Shown one piece after another: positions 46,123 through 59,262 of a stretch of DNA of 64,000 nucleotides (its first letter is position 1; every line of letters begins with the position of its first letter). The notes under the pieces are model-generated. The model searched no databases and was not told the DNA's origin. It saw only the letters and a list, made by a program, of their open reading frames with translations. Both the position numbers and the translations under genes were made by a program. Location of the stretch: positions 52,348,001 through 52,412,000 of the forward strand of contig NC_091010.1 of assembly GCF_041146395.1 (NCBI RefSeq), read 5' to 3'. The stretch comes from Eulemur rufifrons. Taxonomy: Eukaryota > Chordata > Mammalia > Primates > Lemuridae.

Positions 46123-49100
46123 AACTATATATTAATATATGTATGTATTTCTTCATATATATGTACATATCTGTGCATATATATACACATACACACGTGT
46201 GTCTACCTTTACAAAGGAAATTGATTAGAAGAAGAGGATCTGTTTATCAGGGAATTGAGAGAGAGAGAGAGTAGTAGCTCCTACAAAAAACAGTAGGTGC
46301 CTACAGATTTAATGATGGCATATCTCAAAGATTAAAGGTAATGGTAGAGCCACAAGATCTAATTAGAGTCCATAAACAAAGTTCTTCAAGGGAAAGAGCA
46401 AGTTATGCCCAGCACGTACATGCAACAGTAGAAGAACCATTTCTCAGCTGTGACTTCTACAAGAAGCATCATTCAAGACAATGGAATCTACCTCTAAGCA
46501 GATCCTTGCACCAAACTTTGGCCAGCTGTATTGTTCCTCATGCCACTGGTCACAGGTGTTGGATAGGCACATTTCTGACATGCATTACCTCCAGTGGAGA
46601 AAAACAACTCAGAGCACATGACTGTATATTGTGAGTAAATAGATGCAGCCCACTAGGTAATCAGGAAAGCTCAAAGCCAGAACAAGAAATAGTGCCGAGT
46701 TGCAGGAGTGGCATCATAGAATTGAAAAATAATATCCGGGTCATTTTGTACGTCTTCCTGTCATTGAAAATCTACCCTGGTTGTTGTTGGCAACTCTAGT
46801 CTTGGAAATATCAAGCAATATAAATCACAAACTTCCTTTTATTTATATATTCATCTACTAATTGATCAATTGATTGATTGATTAGCAAGTATTTATTGAG
46901 TCCTTCCCAGGAACCAGTATTGAAAACTGAGGTTAAACTGAGGTTTTCTTGAGCCCCTCTCTATGGAATCCTTTTCAGATTTCTAAAAGCATCAAGCTTA
47001 TCCTATAAAGCTGTCAAGGCTGTTATCATGAAATGATAAGCGGGAGGCTGAATGATTTTATACAAGCAGACTTAAAATGTGACATATGGTTTGCCTTTGC
47101 ATTTTCTCTGTGCTTTGCATTTTATCTGAGATTATATAATTCATATTTAAAACATGAAATGTATTGAAGGTCTATAGAGGAATCAGCACTTAGCCTCAAG
47201 AACTCTTGTAAAAAGTAACCCTCCCAGAAACTAGAGCAGTGTTTCGAAAACAGTAAACAGTGACAGAAGGAACACAGATCAGAAACACAAAGACCTGCCT
47301 TAAAGATCACCAGTCACTAATAAGATTTCAGGTACAAAACAGCAATGCCATAACCTCTCCTATCCACCTCACGGTATCTTTGTAAGGATGAGATGATTAT
47401 ACAAACACAGATACACATTTTTGTAATCATTTTGAAAATACACTATGCTGTAAATATGTAAGGTGGTCTTGTTATTCTGTCTTTTACACAAATGACCTTT
47501 GGAAAGAAGAAAGGAAGGAAGGAGAGAAGGGTGAAAGAAGGGAAGGAGGAAGGGAAGGAGGGAAGGAGAGAAGAAAAGAAATTAAAGAAGCAACAAACTA
47601 AGCAGTTGTAGGTAAGTAACACCCAACATTGCAACACTGCTCTTTCCCATATATTTATTTCATAGTTCTTTGTGATTCCCCTGAGTTAGGTGTATATGGG
47701 AGAAACATAAAGAACTAAGAGCAAAACTTTGTATTTATAGTAAACAGTGCCAAATGCTTGGTTTTGATAATCTTCTGGGCTTTATCAAATGTGTTTTCCC
47801 AGTTTCCATTGGTTACTGGGTAATAGAACGCTGACTTGGATCTCCAGGGAGCCAGATGGCTTCCTACTCACCACGCTGTATTCTCAGTCCGTACTATTAA
47901 GGCTTGCGAGTTGGGACAAGCGAAATGTTGCGGTTCTTGGGAAAGTTTAAACTGTCATACAAGTATAACCTTCACAAGCCTACACATTTTCCAATACTAA
48001 AGAGGACGGAAAAGAAAGGGAAATATAACTGCAGGAACCATTTTCTCTGTAGAGCAAATAATTAATTGCACTTGCTCCATCTGACGGTTAGCACTAACAG
48101 TGCCGGGACAAAGTGGGAAGAAAGGAAGAGGCTATTTCCACAAGAAGAGGACAGTGCTTTCTGTCAAGCTTTAACTTGCTTAGATCTGGAATTTTAAACC
48201 AAACAGGGAAAGGCAAATTTCAAGCTCCATTTACTTTTTAGCAAATCGGAACCTCTTGTCTCAATCGGAGTGTAGTCAGACTTGTTTCTGGGCCACTGTG
48301 TTTATACTATGGCCATTTCTACCAAAATAACTTGGTTGGTAGAATTTGACTTCAAACTCCATTTAAAAGTCAGCAGCATTGTGCCCCCAGCACAACAGAA
48401 GGTGGGGAAATAGAGGTTAAGACTGGAAAGAGTTTTAAAGGGGAGGATATGCCTTTGAATACATTTCCATGCTCGTGTCTCTAAATTAGCACATCTCATG
48501 GCTACGGATCAGTCAGAAACACTAATCTTCCTACAACAAACATCTGTAATCTCAAACTACTTCCAGCTCTAAATGCCCTGATCCCAAATTTGATTCTAGG
48601 AAGAAACTTAAAGGCTACCATCCTAGCATTATTCTAGCAACTCACATAATTTGACAGGTAGAGGGCTGAGTGCCTGCCTTCTCACACTCTGGGACTTCGG
48701 TCTCTCTGTCAGCTTGTTGTAGAGCAGACCCAGCTATGCCTAGGGCAGAGTAGCCCTGCAATTAGCAAGAAATCATCATTAGGAAGTAATTAGAGAGCTC
48801 TGCTGATGTGTGAATCTGAGATAAACCTGCAGGCAATATCCCAATTTTTTCCTAATTATTTTATTTATTTAGGATATTCATTTAGGTTGACACAAAATGT
48901 TATTTAATTGAAAACTACTGGTAACTCTGGTGGTTTGCCCATTCTTCTTTTAGAGAAAGCATACATTTTCATTTTCACATCCCTCTCTTCTTGTTTGGGG
49001 AAGAAAAGTAATAACAAGATGAAGACTAAGAAGAATGCGTCCCACCAGTTACGCTGGGAGTTGAGCCAGAATTACAGCAAGCACTAGCGCTGCGCGATAA

Positions 49101-49979
49101 GAAGCAATAGATTTTAATTGGTGCCTGGGGGTGAGGGTCAGCTCTCTTGGAACAATGGGCATCTATGGTAGTAATTGACTGAGTCCTCTGTGGGAGTTTG
49201 TAAATGTCAGTAATGTCCTTCCAAATGGAAGCACAAAGGGCTTGGGACCAAGGAACAGAGACAGCATTAGCCAGTGGAGAAAATATGTAAATCAGTTGGT
49301 TAAATAATGCGCTAATAAAGCTTAAGCTTAAGTGGTGGACACACACAAACACACCATAGAACACAAATTCAAAAGACAGCAGACTGCTTTTAATATCAGA
49401 GAGGTGCCTTCCTGAGATTCAACATCTTTTTCCCCAGCATAGGTTCGGCTCTTTTCCGGGACGACCTCTGAAATTCAAACACTTTTACTATTTGAGTCAC
49501 ACTGGATGGGTTTGGCTCTGAAGAAAAGCTGCATCCATCCCAGCGAAATCTGGGTGCTGATGGAGAGAGCATCATCATTTGTCAAGTTGTAGCTCTTCTC
49601 TTTCAAGGGAATTTGGGCCCGTTTTAGAATGTAGTGGAGAGAATGATGAAGTACTAGTCTTTGGAACATCAAGCCCCACTTGATTCACCACAAATGCTTG
49701 GCTGCTTCTCTTACTGCTGTGTTTCACTCCATTTTTCTCATTTCGCCAATTTTCCAATATTCACCCACTGCCCTGATCCAGGCAGGCTCCACAGGGTCCA
49801 ATAAGTTTATAGGGACTGTATGATCTAAATCAACAATTTGGATAAACAATCTGTCAAATAAACACTTTATAAGCTTTAGGGTGCAAAAGAGTAGGATGTG
49901 TAATATATAATGTGAAATTATTAAGATTTTGAGAAATGTAAGGGACGGTACCTGTACCAATGCAAACCTCATGCTCATT
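46123..49979. other. Intron, mostly non-repetitive, with simple repeats
   Basis: Simple repeats: an AT/TATG-rich run at 46123-46202, (GATT)n at 46866-46885 and a GGAA-rich polypurine tract at 47503-47582. The block at 49020-49330 is non-repetitive and retains several CpGs ('actagcgctgcgcgataag'). No transposon confidently assigned; ORFs look like chance. Confidence 0.45.
47503..47582 (+). repeat. GGAA-rich polypurine tract
   Basis: About 80 bases almost free of pyrimidines, built of ggaa, gaag and gaga units. Tandem GGAA is also the core site of ETS factors. Confidence 0.9.
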
Positions 49980-49984
49980 TCTAC

Positions 49985-50095
49985 CTGCTTCTTCTAATCT
50001 GTGAGCTCTTTGCAGACAGGGCCCTGTACTATGCATGCTTGTATCTCTGATGCCTAGTAGTCAATAAATGTTGGTTCAACTAAATTATAATTTTC
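49985..50095 (+). repeat. L2 LINE 3' end
   Basis: 'aatctgtgagctctttgcag', 'acagggccctgta', 'tatctctgatgcctagtagt' and 'caataaatgttggttcaac' give a textbook L2 terminus. Confidence 0.85.
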
Positions 50096-50114
50096 TGTTG
50101 TGAATGTCATGACC

Positions 50115-50390
50115 CTGTGTCATACCAATCTGCTTCAGTGGCCAACTTAATGCTGCTTCCCTGACTTTTCCTGATTACATTTCTCTCCAAACTCTTAGAG
50201 CCTTTGTCATCTGTATGATGCAAATGACACAGTCCACCTCCTTATGTTATTTAAATGCATCCCTGCAATGGGATGGTAAATTCTGTGAAGGCCACGCAAG
50301 GTTTATGCTTGTTTTATATTCACTATTGTGCTTGCAATGAACCAGGCACAAGCTAGGTGCTCAATAAAATATGTGTCCATTGATTTCTTC
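50115..50390 (+). repeat. L2 LINE 3' end, second copy
   Basis: 'atttctctccaaactcttag', 'tggtaaattctgtgaaggcc', 'ttgcaatgaaccaggcacaa' and 'gctaggtgctcaataaaata' follow the L2 order, directly after another L2 terminus. Confidence 0.75.
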
Positions 50391-50576
50391 TTAATATTGC
50401 ACCTCCAAATCTTATCAATAGTTCTGACTCACCAATAGTTACATGGGATAAATGCTGACTATATCAAATCAATAATAGGGTGAATTTTAGTTCTATTAAT
50501 TCAATATTAATAATGTCACCACGGCCCATTTATTGATTTTACAAGCAAGACAGGAAAAAAGTTCATAACAATTGAA

Positions 50577-50737
50577 AACATGGCATGTGTGTGTAATCCT
50601 AGCTACTCAGAAGGCTGAGGTGGGAGGATCACTTAAGCCCAGGAGTTTAAAGGCTGCAGTTAGCTATGATGGTACCACTGTGCTCCAACGTGGGCAACAG
50701 ATTGAGACGTTTTCTTTGGGAAAAAAAAATGAAAATA
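50577..50737 (+). mobile_element. Free right Alu monomer (FRAM-like), sense
   Basis: 'gtgtgtaatcctagctactc', 'gaaggctgaggtgggaggat', 'aggctgcagttagctatgat', 'ccactgtgctccaacgtggg' and an A-rich tail. aattgaa at 50570-50576 and 50738-50744 is a plausible short target-site duplication. Confidence 0.85.
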
Positions 50738-50744
50738 AATTGAA

Positions 50745-51074
50745 TTATTATATAAGAATTGCAATTCAAATGGGTCACGACTTTTTTGGGTTTAATTTGT
50801 GATTATAGTCAAATATCAATGGAAATTAAACATCTTTTAAGGAACAAAATAGACAATCATTTAAATCTGAAAACCACTCAAAGCTATGCACTGTGCTTGT
50901 GAACACTGGTTTCTCACAGCACATTCACTGAAAGACAGTTTTCATCTTCTTTTCCCCTTCTCCTTTGACAAATATTTACTTCTGTGAGATCTTCCTAGAG
51001 TAGGCAAAGATAGAGTTCTATGTGCATAGCTATCATGATATATAAGTTCTGTATGGTAACTGATTGTTTATACA
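50745..51074. other. Intron, no recognised element
   Basis: Unassigned. Confidence 0.4.
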
Positions 51075-51200
51075 CTCATCTCCTCTATCAGACTGCACAA
51101 TCCCTAGGAGCCAGAACAATGTCTTATATTTCCACTTACTAGTGCTTAAAAAAGATCTGAAACAAAATAGGCATTTAATAACTTTTGGTTGAGTTGACAA
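51075..51200 (+). repeat. L2 LINE 3' end
   Basis: 'gactgcacaatccctaggag', 'ccagaacaatgtcttatatt' and 'aaataggcatttaataactt' follow the L2 tail order. Confidence 0.6.
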
Positions 51201-51244
51201 ATGACAGCATAAGGCATGGCCATATAATTTGAAACAGATAATGA

Positions 51245-51520
51245 TGACAATGAAACTAACATTCATTGAATGTGTGCTAGGTTTTAGGCACCATTCTTTG
51301 CTTGTTTTGACTCTTTACTGCCTATAACTAACTTATGATGTTGACACAATCATTATATTTTAGTTTAGAGTAGAAGAAACTGCATCCCACAGAGGTTCAC
51401 AACACACAAACCAACAAATGAAACCTTGTCTAAGGGCACACAACTAGTATGTAGCTTAGCTAGAATTTAAAGACAGGCAGATTGGCTCCAGGGTCCATAA
51501 GATTAACCATTGCACCACAA
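51245..51520 (+). repeat. MIR SINE, long copy
   Basis: 'aacattcattgaatgtgtgc', 'ggttttaggcaccattcttt', 'taagggcacacaactagtat' and 'ccataagattaaccattgca' follow MIR order. It is longer than usual, so it may contain a small insertion near 51380-51420. Confidence 0.65.
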
Positions 51521-54500
51521 CTAATGACGCCACTGAGCAAAAATTCACAATGACTGCCTGTAAATGGCAAACTGGAGCTTCCTGTAGTGACAGGAAATAG
51601 GTGCTGAATAGGTCCACCTGACAAGTGAACAAAATACAAGGTATACACATAAATATAAGAGAACATTCCACAGAGGTATGGGGGAGTAGCTAGGAAAGAC
51701 AGAATTGAAGGGACAAAAGTCCATTAAGTATGGGCAGACACAAGGATATTTGAATCTGCTGCAGGGGAGCCGGGGAGTCTAGATCGAGGCCTGCCTAACC
51801 CCCACACTTGAGTCATAATTGTGTTTTCCTTCCTGGCAAAACCAATTTCGGCCACAGCCATCAACATCTTTTACCCCTTTGAAACCACTCAGGAAGAACA
51901 GAAAGATAAGGGTAAATTGTACTCCTTCTGCAGGTCTTAATAAGTTCCTGGTAAATTAGCTCTCCCCTCTCTTGGAGATCTCAAGAGATTGTTTAACTTG
52001 TACAGCTGAAAATATTCACAATTTTCTTATTTCTTTTGCTTCTACCCTCTGTCTTCATTGTGCCGTTTTTGTATTGGCTTTCTCTCATTGCTGTTTAAAT
52101 CATTTGCAGTCATCTCTGCCATCTTCTCTGTTGGCTTCACATCTGTTCCTTTCCTCCTACGCCTCTTCTTATCTGTGAGAGGTTGTGTATTCAGGATGCT
52201 TTCATTTTATCCATCCTTTGTTTCTTGGATTCATCCGCATTGTCCTTTTCTCTACTTACAGGCATGCTCATTTCCTGGTGGCAGATGCTATCAACTGGGC
52301 AACACTTAGTATTCTACTCTCAAACAAACACACATAACCCCAAGCAGTCAAAGAAGAAGAGATTTCTCTCTCTTTCCCAGCCATTGCATTGCATATCCCA
52401 TAGTGCAGACCTTTTCACCTATGAAGGTCTAGGCCTGCTTGTTACCTACACACTATAGTGTTTGTCCTGTAAAACTTAATTTAAGTAGTTGACTTGAAAG
52501 GTTATGAGATGAGGTGCATTTGTGACGTTAGGGACCAGTGAAATAAGGAAGTGGGTGACTAGAGGAACAGAGGGGACAAAACCATGACAAGAAGGTTTAG
52601 TCAAAAGAAAGGTCAGGGCAGCAAAAGGAACATCTCAATGTAAACAATTTAGCCCGTTAGGCTGGTGATACTCTCTTAATTTCTCCAGGGAAGAAATAGC
52701 GGTTTTATTAAAGATTCATCCACATTGACTTTGTTTTCCTGACAGCTCCAACAGAGAGCTTGGGGCAGTTCTGCTACATTGGAGTGAAACATCTCCACTC
52801 TAGTAAATATGGCAAATTTCCTATAGCAGCTGACATTCATCTCCATCCATCACCAGAGCAGCACAGGCTATTCACTAGAAACAAATGTTCTAGATACAGT
52901 ATGTCAAACACCGGATGATGGAAACCCCTGAGAAACCACAGGGAGTGTGCTGGAAGCAAACAGACCAGAATGTTGAAAAGACCTCTAACCATTTTCTACA
53001 GCAGAGCGTAACTTGGAACCAACCAGAAATAATGCATTTGACCTTCCTAAAAGGGTAACGGATGGGCACTTAACATTAGGCCAGACAGACTTCAGAGAAC
53101 ACGAGCTCTAATAAGGACAGATCATGAGGCAAAAATAAATAAATAAGTAGGTGGATAGATAACTAAATTGAAAAAAAAAAAATCCCTCCTCAAAGAGGAC
53201 TGAGCAGATAGTCTATTATGCATATTTGAAAAATGGTCAGCCTCTGAAAGTTTTCCTTTCGGCTTTGACAATTTCGGATCTCCTGGCTACAGCAGCAACC
53301 TAACTTCTGATAACCAGTCAGTGATATAAAAAACATGCAGTCTCCAGATCAATCTTACTTCATAAAATTTGGAAACTAGTTTAGGTTATCACTACCTCCA
53401 TTAACTTCACTTGATAAAAGGGAGTAAAACCAAAACATAGAGTTCTATTTTTTTAATAGAGAAAGCATTATCTAAAATTAGAACAGATTTATCTGTGGAC
53501 CTATGAATCACCTTTCTACCTACCTATTTATCTAGCTAACTACCCATATCTTTTCTTTTTTTTAAACATAAATGTAGCTAATAAAATTCTAATTTATAAT
53601 GTCAATAACCTATAAACTTGATCCACATATGGATATAAACTTAGTTTATTAAATCACTAATTCATAATTAATATTTAATGTATTAGATTGCTTATTATAT
53701 GTGATAGACTTAACATCTTACCAATGAAAAATAACAAATATATGATGATAATTATGCAGAAAGCTTCCTTCTAACAAAGAAGTACTTAGTACTACCTAAT
53801 GCCGCATGACATAGCACAGTAAATTACACGTTAACCTGATTAGTTCTGAGAATCCAGGCAAATCAAGAGATATGGGGGATTGGGAGAGACAGAGGGAAGG
53901 AAAAAATAGTTTTGGAACCCATGCACTGTTCCTAATTTATTGTCTGAACATGCTTTTCTTTATTATTAATTTTAAAAAATTTCTTGCAATATTAGTTTTA
54001 GAGAGATACAGATAATATCCAATAAAAATCAACTACATACTTATGTAATGTAACATACTGTGTTAAAAAAGGAAAAGACTAATTTTATTAGCTTTTCTTT
54101 ATTTATGAATGTTATTGTAAGTGCTTTGATATATATATAATAGTATAGGGTACGTGGCTATTTCAGATATAGTTCAGCATCCTAGATCAGTGTTTTATTT
54201 TTCCAACCATGTTCTATAGAGCCCAGGAGTTCCAGAGGGTTCCCCAAGGCTTCCTTTGTGTGACAAGGGGGTTGTCTAGTGGGCACTATTCCTGGCACTC
54301 TGTTCCTGTTTCAAAGAGAACATTTTGCACTACTTATTCTGTAGCTTGTTTAAAACTCAGGAGATAACTGCTAGAAAAATCACTCCGAGAAAAAATATAG
54401 AAGTGGCACGCTTTCTTGGATTTTATTTTCTTAGTGCTCAAGAAGAAAAGTGAACAATGCTTGATGGACTGAAAAAGTGTAACACTTAGCTACACCCAAA

Positions 54501-55364
54501 AAGGGATCAGAGGAGATGATCTTGCCCTTTAGTCATCATTCCCCAGGTTAAGTGTAGGGAAGTGAGCATTTATTCACTAAGAAAAGTCACTTTTATTGAA
54601 GTTTGGAAAATGCCACTTCCACTCTGTCTCTGGCACTTCTTTATGAATGAAACATACATTCTTTTTAAAAGATTAGAGGCGAACGGATGATCTTGTGTAC
54701 AAAGGGACAGATGAAAGAGTTAGGGTGGAATGAGCAAGTGTTGCATGTCTGCCAAGGGAAATGTCATGCGCCCCCTTTGATGTATTATACAATACCCCAG
54801 CTCCCCTTGGCCTCACCACATAATGTCAAGTGAGTGCTATGCAAAGTCCTGGCATTTTAAATATTAATCATGTTCTTCTTGGTTAGAAAAGATAAAATTA
54901 TACATTATGACCTAGAAATGACTAAAATCTACAGGGAATCTTTACTGTTTATTCACTTGAAAGAATTAATTTTATAATTAGAGAAAATAAATGAGCCAAA
55001 GCTGATTTTACAGGGCACTTTCCTTTTCATGTTCCAGCCAGAAAGTCCAAAACCCAACCTAAGTGCAATTCAAATACTGAGCCATGTGTTGGACACCTAC
55101 TGTAAACCCAAACCCTAGGCTCGGCACGTTAAAGACTACAAAGCTGATCCAGGCACTTTATCCCATCTAGGACTTCGTATTTTAAAGGAGGGATTAGATG
55201 TGGTCAAAACCAAGTATAATCAGAAGTGTGAGAAAAGTGCTAGGAAAAAAGAAAACAGATGCCTTAAAGATGCTAGGGGGTGAGACAATACCATTAGGGA
55301 TATTGATTAGATTTTACGGGAGAAGTAACGTTTAAGGTTTACTTTCAAGGCATAATGATCTTAG
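51521..55364. other. Intron, no confidently recognised element
   Basis: The segment 54190-54310 resembles a decayed hAT element ('gttctatagagcccaggagt'), but weakly. AT-rich blocks lie at 53440-53760 and 53930-54160. Chance ORFs only. Confidence 0.4.
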
Positions 55365-55500
55365 GTTGTCATTCACCAGTTCCATGTAACCTCAGGCAAG
55401 TCACTAAATTCTCGGGGACTCAGTTTCCCTATCTGTCAAACAAACAAGTAGAATCTGAGTATTCCCAACATCTTTTAGGTTTGGATTCGATGACTACATG
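55365..55500 (-). repeat. MIR SINE fragment (antisense)
   Basis: 'gtaacctcaggcaagtcact' and 'ggggactcagtttccctatc' are reversed MIR landmarks. Confidence 0.75.
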
Positions 55501-58009
55501 ATTCTTCCTAAGGGAAGTTGAGGGACCCTATCAACCTCACCTCTTCCCCATCCTCAAAAGTCAAATATATGGTAAACAGATCACCCAAGCAAATGATAAG
55601 AGGAATGAAGCATGCCCGAACATAAAGAGATAAGGAGTCAACAATCAAATCCTTATTTAGAAAGTGTCCCATGCAGTATAGTAATTAAAACCTAAACATC
55701 TGGAGAAAATGCAAACAGTGTTTAATGCGAGGGGCATGTACCAAGGATCCCATAGCAATGATCAATGTGTTCTGAGGAGCTAGGGTGCTATTTATAGGAT
55801 GAAAGTCTTGGAAGATTCTCTCAGCACGAATGATATAAATTAAGTGGTGATAACACAAATGAGAAGGAACTGGGGTGCGAAGGGGGCACAGGAAACATAA
55901 AGAACAAATACTGTCTAGGATTTTTCTTCCTTGAAAACATAGTGTGCAGAGAACATGAGACTATAACAACTATAAGAATGTGCTGTTCCAAATTTTAAAA
56001 ATACGAGCTTTTTTTTTTCCCCCTTTTCTTTCCCAATGAATTCCACTAGGGGTTTTGTTTTCCTTACCCTTGAAGATGTTATCTAACCTTTCATGGAGGA
56101 AGAACAGCCAGGGTTGGTTGGGGGTGATGGGAAGGTGTCGCTGATAGATATGCACAGAGTATATGGAAGTTTTTTCTTTTCAGGCAGAATACAAATAAAC
56201 TCAGAGAGAATTTAAGAGTGAGACTGAGTGAGATTTCAACATTTTTTTTTCTTTGCTACATTTTTATTAGTTCTTCCTATCACCCTCTGCATCCAAGCTG
56301 TTCCTTTCAGGTACACGTGTGTTAAATCATCTTTTCTTATAGCAGACTCTATGTGTGTGGCCAATAAACCTCTCCTGACACAAACAAGCCTTGGGATTTA
56401 TCATGAACTGGAGGTGGGAGAAGTGTTCTCCCTCTGAGACTTGGTGACAGATAGCTAGCCTGACTCTCCTCTGGCACTAGGACCCACTCAGCCTTGTTCT
56501 GTTGGGCCAACCTCATATATCAGAGGCCAGGTGCAGGGACCCTTCTGAAAGAGACTAGGAATGAGCCAGGATAATACCTGAGAGTAGGCTTTCTATGTCT
56601 TTTAGTTAGTCCAGATTTCTTAGACTGACATATGATGAGATTATAGTTTTTACTGTAACAGACCTGCCCCAGGAAAGCTGCTGTAATTTACGGCAGGCTT
56701 GCAGAGAAAGAGCCCATGGATGATCATCAATTTAAACTGTAAATAAGAGCCTGCTTTATTCTGGACTCTGATCCCAATAATGCCCCTAACAAGCTGCCTG
56801 CAAAGCCAGGGCATGATGCCTGCTGTGTGAAGCACGATGATTGAAGAACTGCTCTTGTCCTCACAAACCGCTAAAAATAGCAATAAGAATGTGAAGGCAA
56901 AACAGGTTTCTGGGAATTCAAGACAGTTACCCTGATGTTGTCAGTTTTATTCCAGTTGCTCCCACTGGTGTGAAAAGCAGAGGGAAGTGTCTGGTACAAA
57001 AGATTTTAACTTGCTAGATAGCACCCTAGAGACCTGAAAGAATTAATACAACTTTTTAAAGGAGCCTGTCTTTTTTCACTGGAGGATAGCAGCAGTCCTA
57101 GGAGAATTGGAGTGAACTTGGATGCCTTTGTTCTGCATAATTAATAGAGCCTGATATTTCTTTCTTCTTCTTCTTCTTTTTTTTTTCATAAACTCTCATT
57201 GATTGGGGAAAATATATTCACACTTTAAATGTTGTGCAAGTACTATCTCTTTGGTTCAAATATGTACCTTTGAGGGAGAAGAATACATATTTCGTGGTGA
57301 TAAATTCACCTCATAAGTAGAAAAACTGTACACAAATATACTGCTATGACAACTTTATTGATTCTGTACCATTGTAAAGACCTTCATTGTCCTCCAATAT
57401 TTGTTAAATCTATCAGCATCTCAGAAAGTGACCCTAAAGGCCTCATTTATCTGTAGAGGAGAAGATCCTTTCCTTTAGGCTCACTCATAAACATTGCAAT
57501 TTAAACAACTCAGGACCACTTCTGCTTCTGGAAAGTAACAGGCCCCGAGAAAGCTATTCCATCATAGTCATGGACACCAACTTCTCTTTTTCTAGAACTA
57601 GGGTGTGCCAAGTCTTGAGATCAGCTAAATGCCCATGGCCAAATGCCCTTTTTAAAGCCCTTCAGATAACTACAGACCAATTGTGCAGCCTGATTAATAT
57701 TGGTGTATTGAACTGAGTGGATTTGATCGTAAGGTTCTTTGCTGTGTTACCTCTAAGCTTCCCGTCCAGTCTTAGGGGCTGCATCTGAACTTGAGAATCT
57801 CACTCTGAGTCCAGCTCCTGAAAATAATCTTGGAGTCTCTGAATCCTTACCATACCTTCTACAACTACAGAAAAGCCTATAATCATATGCAATGTTTGGC
57901 ATCTTACCTTTTTTATCATGTTCTTCTCTAACAGCATCAATAAAGCAGACCATCAGTAGATCAGAACAATTCTAAGGTCTCTTCCACCTGTAAATTCCTT
58001 TATTTTTGC
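55501..58009. other. Intron, no recognised element
   Basis: A TTC run lies at 57163-57179. 'ggccaataaacctctcctga' near 56359 resembles an LTR polyadenylation context, but there is no supporting structure. Otherwise unassigned. Confidence 0.4.
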
Positions 58010-58138
58010 CTATATCACTTTACAAATGGAGAAAATGTAAATGACTCACTTAAAGTCACCTGTTAGGTAGAAATAGATGCAAAGCAGGGACCTAGATTCC
58101 TGAATTTTTAGTTCAGGGAATCTTTCAATTACAAAAAG
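58010..58138 (+). repeat. MIR SINE fragment
   Basis: 'tcactttacaaatggagaaa', 'cacttaaagtcacctgttag' and 'aaagcagggacctagattcc' are decayed MIR phrases. Confidence 0.6.
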
Positions 58139-58260
58139 TCATGCTGCATTTACTACTAGAATATAGGACCTTTGAGGGTGTGATGCCGGTTTATCTCTCT
58201 TTATATCCTATAATGCATAGCACATTTCCTAGCATACAGTTTGTTGATTGTTAAATTAAA
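58139..58260 (+). repeat. L2 LINE 3' end
   Basis: 'atataggacctttgagggtg', 'ataatgcatagcacatttcc' and 'tagcatacagtttgttgatt' follow the L2 tail. Confidence 0.65.
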
Positions 58261-58499
58261 TTTACTAAAAATGTGAACTAGAGGAAAAATCAATAGGTAT
58301 TACAAAAATCGATTCAAAGCCAACAAACAACTAAATCTTGTTACAAAAATAAAGGATACAAGTTCAGTTCCTCCATTTGGGACTGCATACACAAGATCAA
58401 AATTGTTTAGATGTAATTATTGATGAAGTAACCAGCCAGGGAGGGGAAGATAAGAATGTCCAGGCTATAGTTCTAAATGTGTGAGTTTGACATTATTGA

Positions 58500-58715
58500 G
58501 CTGTGCTATATGATGCTGTGGCTATCAGCCACATGTGGCTATATAAATTTAAACTAATTAAAATTAAATGAAATTTAAAATCCAGTTACTCAATTAACAC
58601 TAGCTATATTTCAAACACTCAACAGCCACAAGTTGTTAGTGTCTAAAGCATGGGGCAGCTTAGAAAAACATTTCTGTCATCACAGAAAGTTCTTTTGGAC
58701 ACTGCTATTTATAGA
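58500..58715 (+). mobile_element. hAT-type MITE (MER family, unspecified)
   Basis: 'ctatcagccacatgtggcta', 'aactaattaaaattaaatga', 'ctagctatatttcaaacact', 'caacagccaca' and 'cagaaagttcttttggacac' match a common hAT nonautonomous family with 'agccacatgtggct' symmetry and 'ttggacagcgctg' ends. The subfamily is not determined. Confidence 0.65.
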
Positions 58716-58829
58716 GGATAAGCATCACTACTACTTCTAATAATCATATAAAGCAGGAGGAGCAGGAAGATAAGAAAGGAGAATGAAGTAAGGAGAACAC
58801 ATTGATTAAACCTTTACTATTCTGTGCTC

Positions 58830-59018
58830 AACACTTGAAATGCTTAATTTCACATAATCCTTACAACTCCCCTCAGGAGGCAGGTACTGTAATTATCCCC
58901 ATTTTAAATGTAATGTCACTGTGGTTGAAGAGATTAAGTAAACCACCATACTGATATACTTGGCAATTGGTTTAGCTGGGTTTTTACTCAAGCCATCTGA
59001 CTCCAGAGTTTTTGTTCA
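58830..59018 (+). repeat. MIR SINE, near full length
   Basis: 'aatttcacataatccttaca', 'ggaggcaggtactgtaatta', 'tccccattttaaatg' and the terminal 'catctgactccagag' are in MIR order. Confidence 0.85.
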
Positions 59019-59084
59019 ACTGAAAAGTTAGACTTCTTCTACTGAAGAACTTGAAATGCTTACAGCCAGAGGGAACATTATACT

Positions 59085-59262
59085 TTACACTAGTCGTTCT
59101 TAATCCTAGATACATATCAGAAGCATCTGGGGTGCTTTCTCAAGATATTATAGTTACACAAGCCCTAATCCAGAGCAACAGGGGTGGGGCGCGAGCTTGC
59201 ACATTTGGGGACCACCTAGTAATAGTTCCTTTGATATGCAGCCAGAGTTGAGACTGATTGCT
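59085..59262 (+). mobile_element. hAT-Charlie MITE (MER5-like)
   Basis: The left end 'tagtcgttcttaatcctaga' and right end 'cagccagagttgagactgat' form decayed inverted ends. The middle has 'gaagcatctggggtgctttc' and 'tggggaccacctagta'. It is a nonautonomous DNA transposon; the subfamily is uncertain. Confidence 0.65.

Noticed and set aside
47503..47582. Considered as a CRISPR-like or tandem repeat array
   Set aside because: Irregular polypurine without fixed units or spacers, in a vertebrate intron.
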